Below, piece by piece: positions 57,221 to 64,000 of a stretch of 64,000 bases of DNA. Position numbers and translations under genes: made by a program. Numbering within the stretch: the first letter of the stretch is position 1; each line of letters starts with the position of its first letter. The stretch is from DATAOG01 sp963798075 (lineage in GTDB: Bacteria > Pseudomonadota > Alphaproteobacteria > Geminicoccales > Geminicoccaceae): assembly GCA_963798075.1 (NCBI GenBank), contig CAWCRU010000033.1:124001-188000 (forward strand). Direction: 5' to 3'. A model generated the notes under the pieces. The model saw nothing but the letters and a program-made list of their open reading frames with translations, was not told the DNA's origin and did no database searches.

Positions 57221-57595
57221 TCCCCTTCGATGCTCCCGGGAGCGGGTGCGAGCTTGACCGGGCATTAACCTTTCGCCGCCAGCATGCCCGGTGGCGCCCC
57301 CCAGGCGGCGACCGACCTGGTCCCGTTCGACGGCGACGCATACAGCCGCGGGCGGACCAACGCGGCCCCCTTGCAGGTCCGGACATTGGCCATCCGCCGC
57401 CCGCGACTGCGGGCAGCCGGTCCCGCTCAACGGCCGGGCAATACGGTCGTCGAGGCACGCGCAGCGGTCTTTGCGCTGATCTCAGCTCACAACTGAAGGT
57501 TGCTCGAAGGACCCCGACTACTGGTTGACTTGACTGATACGCAATGCAACCTTTATGGGGAAGGTTTGCGGCTGCGACGAGATCGGGGGACGTCG
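57221..57595. other. Intergenic stretch, no supported gene
   Basis: 375 bp between the GNAT remnant and the repeat protein. It is less GC-rich than its surroundings, especially 57480-57560, where TTGACTTGACTGATACGC could hold a promoter for the repeat protein. No RNA gene or domain is recognised. Confidence 0.4.
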
Positions 57596-58689
57596 ATGCG
57601 GGTGCGGCATTTGATCGTTGGCGCGGCATTGGCGACCATGTTGGGCAGCGCCGGCGCGGCGGGTGCTGGCGCCGGCGGCGCCGGCGACCCGAGGGACGCT
57701 GGCTTGCGCGCGCGAGCGGTGGCCGGTGCTGGTGCCGGCCGCGAGACCTCTTCGCGGAAGACGCTGGCTTGCGCGCGCGCGCAACGGTGGCCTCCAGGCT
57801 GGACGATCCGAGGCCGGCCGCGCCCCCCACCGGCGGCCCCCGGAACCAGAACGCCTGCGACTCCGTCGAGAGCGGGCCTCGAACCGGCGACGACCGGAAC
57901 CCGTCCGCAGCCGACCCCTTCGAGGGCAGGGCGCACACCGGCCACGATCCGAACTCGAACCGGCACGGCCCCTTCGCGGACAGGGCCGCCACCGAGAACG
58001 CCGCGAACCGCAACCCGCACGATGCTTTCGAGCGCCGGGCCGCGACCGGCAACGACGGGAGGTGGAATTCGCACAGCGCCTTCGCGGGCAGGACCGGCGC
58101 CGGCAACGGCTGGGACCGGAACCCGCACGATTCCTTCGAGCGCCGGGCCGCGACCGGCAATGACGGGAGGTGGAATTCGCACGGCCCCTTCGCGGGCGGG
58201 ACCGGCGCCGGCAACGGCTGGGATCGGAACCCGCACGATCGGTTCGAGCGCCGGGCCGCCAGCGGCAACGCCTGGAATCGGAACGGGCACGGCCCCTTCG
58301 AGGGCGGGACCGGCACCGGCAACGGCTGGAACCGGAATGCGCGCGACCGGCTCGAGCGGATCCTCTGGGGCGCGGGCGGCAGGTTCGAGCCGCAAGGAGC
58401 CGGCGGCCGCCACCAGCTGATCGCCCTGCTGCGCGATCTCCGCCGGTTCGCCCACTTCGCGCTCCAGCGGGCCCGCTGCCACCCGCGCGGCCACGGGCAT
58501 GACGACGACTACGGGTCCGGGCACTACAGCCAGGTCGGGTTTTTCGATGACGCCGAGGACGATCGGGATCGGCATGGCAACCATCCAACGCACCCGCCGC
58601 ACCCGCCGCGGCCCGCCGCATTTGCCGCACGAGCCGCCGTTCTGCCCGAGCCCGCACTGACCGCGGCCGGCGCCGCAACCGGATCTTGA
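57596..58689 (+). CDS. Secreted repeat protein, 108-bp tandem repeats, 5' frame uncertain
   Basis: ATG 57596 gives a signal peptide (MRVRHLIVGAALATMLGSAG AAGA-like). From about 57790 a different frame has strongly GC3-biased codons and repeats of 36 residues: NPHDSFERRAATGNDGRWNSH, then GAGNGWDR. Repeats begin at 58012, 58120 and 58228. A His/Asp-rich tail (GHGHDDDYGSGHYS) follows. The frames are joined only if one base is missing or two are extra near 57700-57790. No family recognised; Asn/Gly/Asp-rich repeats suggest a surface or matrix protein, in keeping with the adjacent polysaccharide genes. All three plus frames and one minus frame are long and open here, so frame choice rests on codon bias. 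Confidence 0.5.
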
Positions 58690-58693
58690 GAAG

Positions 58694-59485
58694 GTGGCGC
58701 TGACGTCTGAGCGGCTCGCGGCGGTCGGCGTCGCGGCGCCCGGCGGCAAGCGGGGTCGCCTGCGGCGGGCCCGGCGCCGCCGGCCGGTGCCGGCGCGCGC
58801 GCGGCTCGTGGCGGGCTGCACGCTGCTGGTCGCCGGCACCCTCCTGCTGGTTGCGGTACCGCGCGTCGCGGCGGCGTTCTGGCTCTGGCTGCGGGCGCCG
58901 GTCATGGATCTCGTGTCGTACCAGGAGCCGGTCCCGGCGCGCGATCTGTACGGCCTGATTGCCTCGCGCGAGCTCGCGCTGGACTGGATCGATGCCGGCG
59001 CCACGCACGACGATCTGGCGGCCGCGCTGTCGGTCCTTGCCTCGCTCGAGGAGCCCGACAGCGATCAGGAGCGGGCGTTCCTCGAGCGCGCGCTCGCCGA
59101 GACCCGGGCGAGCCTCGCGCGCGCGCCGGCCAACCCCCGCGGCTGGGCGGGTCTTGCGTATCTCCACACCCTGCTGACGGCGGAGCCCGACCCGCAGGCG
59201 GCGCAGGCGCTGCAGCTGTCGCTACGCACCGGGCCCTACGAGCGTCCGGACTTCCTGACGCTGCGCCTCTACCTCCTGCTCCTGCACTGGCCGGTGATGA
59301 CGCCGCCCGAGCGCGCCCGCACCGCGGGTCAGATGCAGCTGCTCTGGCAGGAGGCGCCGGCCGAGCTCGTTCGGCTCACCCTCGAGCCCGGCTTCGACGA
59401 GCGCATGATCGCGGCTCTGGCGGCCATGCCGGACGTGCAAGCGGATTTCCTGGACGCCCTGCGAACCGCCAGCTCGCCGAAGTAG
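58694..59485 (+). CDS. Membrane-anchored protein of the exopolysaccharide region
   Basis: A 263-residue protein from GTG 58694: basic N-terminus, one membrane helix (VAGCTLLVAGTLLLVAVPRVAAAFWLWL), then a helical, TPR-like soluble domain (DDLAAALSVLASLEEPDSDQERAFLERALAETRASLARAPANPRGWAGLAYLHTLL). Such proteins commonly accompany O-antigen ligase-type genes. Function unknown. It overlaps the end of the converging ligase gene by about 110 bp, which may mean that the ligase 3' end is misread. Confidence 0.6.
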   Translation: MALTSERLAAVGVAAPGGKRGRLRRARRRRPVPARARLVAGCTLLVAGTLLLVAVPRVAAAFWLWLRAPVMDLVSYQEPVPARDLYGLIASRELALDWIDAGATHDDLAAALSVLASLEEPDSDQERAFLERALAETRASLARAPANPRGWAGLAYLHTLLTAEPDPQAAQALQLSLRTGPYERPDFLTLRLYLLLLHWPVMTPPERARTAGQMQLLWQEAPAELVRLTLEPGFDERMIAALAAMPDVQADFLDALRTASSPK

Positions 59486-60873
59486 GAGCAGGGGTCGCTT
59501 GCTCGCGCGCGCCGGCCGCCGACGCGAGGTCCTCCTTCGGCGCGGCCGCGGCCAGCGCCCGGGCGCACCCCAGGCCCAGCAGCAGCGCGAAGGTCACGGC
59601 GTTCGCCGGCATCTCCAGACTGAAGTCGACCAGCGAATGCAGGCCGACCAGCGCCGAGCACGCGAGCACGGTTGCCAGATACGCGCCGTCGCGGCCGCCG
59701 CCGAGCAGCCCCTGCCAGCACCTGAAGACCAGGCAGCCGACACCCAAAAAGAGGGCGAGCGCGGCCGGCCAGCCGAGCTCCATCACCAGCTGCAGATAGG
59801 TGTTGTGCGCCTTGTCGAGGAAGTAGGTCCCGGTGCCGGGATGGTTGTAGGCCATGAAGGCGTCGGCGAAGGTCGCATAGCCCGTGCCCAGCAGCGGCCG
59901 GTCCTGGATCGCAGCCCAGGTCGTGCGATAGTAGGCGATCCGGTTCTCGAGGTTGGCGCCGGCATCCGCGAAGCGGCCCAGCGTCTCCTGCCCCGACGTC
60001 GCGAGGAGGGCGCCGGCGCTGCCCAGCATGAGCGCCAGCAGGAGCAGGTAGAAGGCACGCGAGGGGATGATCAGCGTGCGCCGCAGGAGCCAGAGATGGA
60101 GCGCGAAGGCAGCGCTGACGGCGACCAGCGCGCCGCGCGACTGGGTCAGCAGGAGGGCTGCGGCGCTGGCGACGCAGCTCAGGATGGCGGCGGTCATGCG
60201 TGAAGTCGAGCCGTGCCAGCAGGTGCAGGAGCCTGCGGCCGAACGGCATTCCCCTCCGGCCGTGGCGGGCAAGCCGCCGGACCACGAGGCCGAGGCCGCA
60301 GAACAGGGTCATCCCGGCGTAGGTGGCGTAAGAGTTGCGGTTGACGAAGGTGCTGGTGACCGGGCCGCCGTGGCCGAAGTAGGCCCAAAGACCATAGCCC
60401 GCATAGACGAGGCCGCCCAGCGCCAGGGCGAGCAGCGCCTGATGGGCGCGCCTCCTGACGACGCCGAGGTTGAAGGCGAGCCAGAACACGCCGGCATAGG
60501 CGAAAAGGTACAGCAAGCGGGTCCAGGTCGCCTGCGGGTCGACGCTGATGGCGCCCGCGACCGGCAGGTCCAGGACCGCGCCCGCCGCCGCCCAATCGGG
60601 GTGATGCAGCAAGGCGGGGGTCAAGCTCGAGCCCTGGGCGAGCGCCCAGGCGGCGGCGCCGCCGAACAGGGCTGCGGCCGGCAGGAGGCCCCGCAGATGG
60701 GCGGGCGAGCGCACGACCCCGAGCAGCACGCCCGCTGCCCAGGCCAGGAGGAGGACGTAGATCGCGGCGCACAGCAGGCTCGCCGCCAGCGGCCGGTCGC
60801 TGCCGAGCGGCAGGGGCGCCAGCAGCACAGCCGCCAGCAGTGCGGAGAAAACGGCGGACTCCCAACGGCGCAT
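59376..60873 (-). CDS. O-antigen ligase family protein, frame broken near 60200
   Basis: Polytopic Wzy/WaaL-type protein: N-terminal helices (VFSALLAAVLLAPLPLGSDRPLA, AWAAGVLLGVVRS, RLLYLFAYAGVFWLAFNLGV), then in the next frame MTAAILSCVASAAALLLTQSRGALVAV, the periplasmic loop with LENRIAYYRTTWAAIQDRPLLGTGYATFADAFMAYN and DKAHNTYLQLVMELG (conserved HN). One extra base near 60200 accounts for the break; about 499 residues joined. The last 35 residues (PAPTSASWRF...) look unlike the family. Polymerises or ligates polysaccharide repeat units. Confidence 0.82.
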
Positions 60874-60990
60874 GCGATCTCGCCCCTTTCCCCGGCGGTG
60901 AACCATCGACGGCGTCGCGGCCAGGACGCAGCCTGCCGGGCGCGCGCGCCCAGGGCTCAGCCTAGCGGCCGGACGCGGCCTCGTCGACGG

Positions 60991-61017
60991 TTGAATGTAT
61001 CTTCAATCTATTTATAC
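60991..61017 (+). promoter_or_regulatory. Inverted repeat and AT-rich promoter before the Wzc-like gene
   Basis: TTGAA-N6-TTCAA (60991-61006) is followed by an AT-rich -10-like TATACT in TTTATACTTC. In this GC-rich sequence the cluster stands out; the start of the kinase gene is about 35 bp further. The regulator is unknown. Confidence 0.45.
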
Positions 61018-61047
61018 TTCTAGTTGCCAACGCTCAAGCGAGGCGTT

Positions 61048-63330
61048 ATGGCTGCCAGGGTTCGTTCGGTTTCGGTTGAGCGGCACGAGCCTGTTGACGG
61101 TCTGGGCGGAGCGCAAGGCATGTCGGAGACGCCGCAAGCAGCCTCGATAGCTTCGGCCATCCTGCCCGGTCGCGGCGAAGCCGGGCTGCCGCTGCGTGAC
61201 CTGATCGCGATGCTGCGCCGGCGGCAGCGGGTGGTCCTCTGGGTCGTCGTGCTGATCACCGGCCTTGCCACCCTGGTCGGCCTGCAGGTCGACAAGACCT
61301 ACGTCGCGACCTCGCTCGTGATGATCCAGCCGCAGGAGAACCGGGTGGTCGACTTCGAGCAGGTCGCCCAGGGCCTGTCCGCGGACAAAGCCACGATCGA
61401 GACCCAGATCAAATTCATCCAGTCGTACGAGAACCTGGCGCGCACGGTCGACCTCTTGAACCTCGAGCGCGACCCGGCGTTCACCGGCGCGAGCGGGCAG
61501 GCCGGCGCCTGGAGCGCGGCGACCGCGGTCCTCCCGGACAAGTGGCTGATCGCGGCCGGGTTCGCCAGCGCCCCCGACGTCGAGCCCGACCAGGACGAAA
61601 TCGTGGCGCGGGCGGTCGGCACCTTGCGCCGCGGCCTCAAGGTCGTCCAGTCCGGCTACTCCTACGTGCTCGAGCTCAGCTATACGGCGCCGGGCCCAGA
61701 GCGCGCGGCGCAGCTCGCCAACGGCATCGCCCAGGCGTATGTGCAAGGCCAGCTCGATGACAAGCTCGCCACCACCCGCGGCGCCAACGACTGGCTGACC
61801 GGGCGGGTCGACGACCTGCGCCTGGGCCTGCTGGCTTCCGAGCGCGCGGTCGAGGAGTATCGAAGCGCGCACGGGCTCGGCAGCTCCGACATGGACGCCC
61901 AGGAGAGCGCCGCGCTTACCGCCGAGCTGATCGACGCCCGCGCCGAGCAGACCGCCCGCCAGGCCAAACTGAGCAAGATCCGCGAGCTCCAGGCGAGCGG
62001 CGATCCCGGCTCGGTGCTCGCCGATCTTCTGGCCTCGCCCCTGATCATGACCTTGCGCGAGCAGGAGCTGGACCTGCAGCGCGAGGAGGCTCTGCTGTCG
62101 CGCGAGTACGGCGAGCGCCACCCCCGGATCGTGCAGCTGCAGGCCGAGAAGGAGCGTCTTGGCAAGCGCATCGAGCTCGAGATCGGGGCGGCGATCGAGA
62201 CCCTCCAGAACGAGATCGCGGTGGCAAAGAACCGGGCCGAGGGCGTCCAGCGACGGCTGGCCGACGCCAGAGGCGAGTCGGCGCTGAGCGGCGAGGCCGA
62301 GGTCCAGCTGCGCGAGCTCGAGCGCGAGGCGGCAGCCAACCGCTCCCTCTACCAGACCTTCCTCGTCCGTCTCAAGGAGACCGAGGAGCAGCAGCAGCTC
62401 GTCCAGCCGGACGTGCGCGTCATCTCGCCGGCCGAGGTCCCGGGCGCGCCGAACTCCGCCTCGCCGCTGAGCTTTGCCTTCGTCGGCTTCACCGCAGCGA
62501 GCGTGATCGGCGCCCTGCTCGCGCTCCTGATGGAGCAGCTCGACACCCGGCTGCGCAGCACGCGCCAGGTCGAGGAGTTCCTCAAGGTGCCATCGCTCGG
62601 CCTCGTGCCGGAGGTCGCGGGCCTCGCGATGCCGCTGCGCAGATACCTGACCGACAGTCCGGAATCGGCCTACGCCCAGGCCGTGCGCGCGCTCTATGCC
62701 CAGCTCCGGCTGACGGCTGCGGAGAAGGCGTCGCGGGTTCTTCTGGTGACCTCGGCGCTCCCCGGCGAGGGCAAGACCTCGCTCGCGGCGAGCCTTGCCG
62801 CCTGCGCCGCGGAGCTGCAGCAGCGCACCGTCCTCGTCGACCTCGACCTGCGGCGGCCGAAGGTGGCCAGGGAGTTCGGCTTCGAGCCCCGCATCGGCGC
62901 CGTCGAACTGCTCGAAGGCGAGATCGGGCCCGAAGAGGCGATCTGGCACGACAAGGACGGCGGCGTCGACGTGCTGCCGGTCGCCGGCAGCCACGCCAAT
63001 CCCTTCTCGCTCCTGACCTCGCCGCGCCTGAACGGTCTCTTGCAGCACCTCGATGCCCGCTACGACTGCGTGATCATCGACAGTCCGCCGGTGCTCGGCG
63101 TTCCCGACGCCAAGACGCTGGCCGGCGCGGCCGATGCCATCGTCTTCGTGGTGCGCTGGGACCGCACCGCCCGGGCCGCCGTGCAGGCCGCCCTCAAGGA
63201 GCTCGGGCACTTCGCCGCCCCGGTCGCGGGCGCCGTCCTCAGCCGGGTCGATCTGAAACGGCACGCCAAATATAGCTATGGCGACGCCGGCCAATACTAC
63301 ATGCAGTACAGCACCTACTACCGGAACTGA
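61048..63330 (+). CDS. Polysaccharide co-polymerase / BY-kinase (Wzc/GumC-ExoP type)
   Basis: A 760-residue chain-length regulator fused to a tyrosine kinase. Cytoplasmic N-terminus, TM1 (VVLWVVVLITGLATLVGLQV), Wzz domain, coiled coil at about 260-420 (LTAELIDARAEQTARQAKLSKIRELQ, REQELDLQREEALLSREYGERHPRIVQLQAEKERL), TM2 (FVGFTAASVIGALLALLM). The kinase has Walker A SALPGEGKTSLA (about 570), A' TVLVDLDLRRPKV and CVIIDSPPVLGVPDA. The C-terminal tyrosine cluster YSYGDAGQYYMQYSTYYRN is the autophosphorylation site. Intact. ATG 61048 preferred over TTG 61024. Confidence 0.93.
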   Translation: MAARVRSVSVERHEPVDGLGGAQGMSETPQAASIASAILPGRGEAGLPLRDLIAMLRRRQRVVLWVVVLITGLATLVGLQVDKTYVATSLVMIQPQENRVVDFEQVAQGLSADKATIETQIKFIQSYENLARTVDLLNLERDPAFTGASGQAGAWSAATAVLPDKWLIAAGFASAPDVEPDQDEIVARAVGTLRRGLKVVQSGYSYVLELSYTAPGPERAAQLANGIAQAYVQGQLDDKLATTRGANDWLTGRVDDLRLGLLASERAVEEYRSAHGLGSSDMDAQESAALTAELIDARAEQTARQAKLSKIRELQASGDPGSVLADLLASPLIMTLREQELDLQREEALLSREYGERHPRIVQLQAEKERLGKRIELEIGAAIETLQNEIAVAKNRAEGVQRRLADARGESALSGEAEVQLRELEREAAANRSLYQTFLVRLKETEEQQQLVQPDVRVISPAEVPGAPNSASPLSFAFVGFTAASVIGALLALLMEQLDTRLRSTRQVEEFLKVPSLGLVPEVAGLAMPLRRYLTDSPESAYAQAVRALYAQLRLTAAEKASRVLLVTSALPGEGKTSLAASLAACAAELQQRTVLVDLDLRRPKVAREFGFEPRIGAVELLEGEIGPEEAIWHDKDGGVDVLPVAGSHANPFSLLTSPRLNGLLQHLDARYDCVIIDSPPVLGVPDAKTLAGAADAIVFVVRWDRTARAAVQAALKELGHFAAPVAGAVLSRVDLKRHAKYSYGDAGQYYMQYSTYYRN

Positions 63331-63477
63331 CCAGGCCCATCGGGGGCCGAATCGGCGCCGCCGGCGCCTGCGAGCGGGGTGTTGCCTTTGCCGATGCCTG
63401 CCGATCTGGGGGTGACGAGAGCTGCGGGTCCCTTGGCTCGCCGCGACCACGATCGACGATCGAAGGCGGGCTGAGCG

Positions 63478-64000
63478 ATGCAGGCGGGGCGGGCGCGAAC
63501 CACCATCATCTTCGTGCACGATGTGCTGATGGCGAGCCTGTCCCTGCTCCTGGCGGCCTGGCTCAGCAATGGCGGCGATCTACTGCCGCGGCACCTGCAC
63601 GGCCTGGGATACGCGATGCCGGCCGGGGCGCTGCTGGCCGCCGCCTGCTTCTATTCCTCCGGCTTGCACCGCCAGCTGTGGAGCTACACCTCGCCCGCGG
63701 ACCTGATCACGATCGCCCGCGCCTCCGCCTTCGCCATCCTGCTCCTGTTCCTTTGCGCCTCGATCTTCGACGGGCTGCAGGCGATGCCGCCCTCGGGGCT
63801 CATCGTCCAATGGCTGGTCCTGGTCGTGCTGCTGAGCGCGGCGCGCCTGCTCTATCGCACGACCCGGGAGGGCGGGCTCGCGCCGCGACGGCCGGCGCTG
63901 GCGGGCAAGGTGCCGGTGCTGGTCTATGGCTGCGGGCCGCTGGCCTCGCTGTTCGTCCGCGCCGCGCAGACCACGCCGGACGGCGGCATCCAGATCGTCG
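63478..64000 (+). CDS. Polysaccharide biosynthesis protein, CapD/PglF-type, cut by window end
   Basis: First 174 residues of a nucleoside-diphosphate-sugar epimerase/dehydratase of the membrane-bound type: helices VHDVLMASLSLLLAAWLSN, AMPAGALLAAACFY, IARASAFAILLLFLCASIF, GLIVQWLVLVVLLSAARLLYRTTRE, then the start of the first Rossmann-like domain (VPVLVYGCGPLASLFVRAAQ). Same strand as the kinase, 147 bp away. Provides a UDP-amino-keto sugar for the exopolysaccharide. The 3' end is outside. Confidence 0.83.
   Translation, partial: MQAGRARTTIIFVHDVLMASLSLLLAAWLSNGGDLLPRHLHGLGYAMPAGALLAAACFYSSGLHRQLWSYTSPADLITIARASAFAILLLFLCASIFDGLQAMPPSGLIVQWLVLVVLLSAARLLYRTTREGGLAPRRPALAGKVPVLVYGCGPLASLFVRAAQTTPDGGIQIV

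Noticed and set aside
57553..59004. 483-codon minus-strand ORF over the 108-bp repeats
   Set aside because: Its codons lack the third-position GC bias seen in the plus-strand frame; it is a by-product of the repeats.

Overview
The window is very GC-rich (GC-loaded third codon positions almost everywhere) and densely coding. Squalene-hopene cyclase, a GapR/DUF2312 protein, two DUF29 proteins, a CueR-type copper operon, an ECF sigma/NrsF pair with its DUF692-DUF2063-DoxX cluster, a HiPIP and a GumC/Wzc-type tyrosine kinase together point to an alphaproteobacterium, perhaps Rhodospirillales-like. I found no rRNA, tRNA, phage, transposase or CRISPR.

Layout. 1-6.1 kb: partial hopene cyclase (minus), then a plus-strand run of a two-subunit CoA-transferase, a membrane protein, DUF29 and a CaiB/BaiF CoA-transferase. 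6.1-10.2 kb: SDR, MFS, DUF29, hypoxanthine phosphoribosyltransferase, and a PIN toxin/antitoxin pair under a 31-bp palindrome. 10.2-18.6 kb: methyltransferase, uronate dehydrogenase-like gene, glutamine amidotransferase, MFS/AraC pair, class IV aminotransferase, amino-acid binding protein, diheme cytochrome c, cytochrome b561. 18.7-22.1 kb: copper module (cueR, copA, CueR operator, YHS protein). 22.2-31.7 kb: DOPA dioxygenase, CsgG-like lipoprotein, aldolase, gapR, ssb, MNT/HEPN toxin-antitoxin genes, uvrA, a more AT-rich MNT island, a PhnD-like protein. 31.8-38.6 kb: HiPIP, RTX protein, cobK-cbiD/cobB, LysR, DUF2282. 38.7-42.3 kb: bufferin-type cluster (DoxX, DUF2063, DUF692) divergent from its ECF sigma and NrsF anti-sigma. 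42.2-51.1 kb: BTAD/TPR regulator, methyltransferase, secreted Hcp-like protein, inositol-type genes, CorA, Sat-CysC, higBA remnant. 51.3-54.2 kb: cobT/cobS bracketed by two copies of a 76-bp palindrome, then a tandem array of about 143-bp units. 54.2-57.2 kb: SDR, D-cysteine desulfhydrase-like, Fpg-like, GNAT remnant. 57.6-64 kb: 108-bp-repeat protein and exopolysaccharide genes (O-antigen ligase, Wzc-like kinase, CapD-like, cut by the window end).

Sequence quality matters for reading this window. At least 18 genes have broken frames, and almost every break that can be placed is a net single-base insertion. Conserved protein resumes directly in the next frame, including in housekeeping genes such as uvrA. 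This looks like residual insertion error in the assembly rather than mass gene decay. I therefore give most of these as full-length genes and state where the frame breaks. Two further genes carry one in-frame stop each.

The most interesting biology is the sigma-controlled DUF692/DUF2063/DoxX locus. It has a well-matched SigF-type promoter but no precursor gene at its head, only a strongly initiated 14-codon ORF coupled to bufB. A DUF2282 precursor candidate lies convergently at the far end. Other non-coding structures worth checking are the 31-bp palindrome over the antitoxin start, twin CRP-like sites with conserved spacing, the paired 76-bp palindromes and the hairpin-bearing tandem array.
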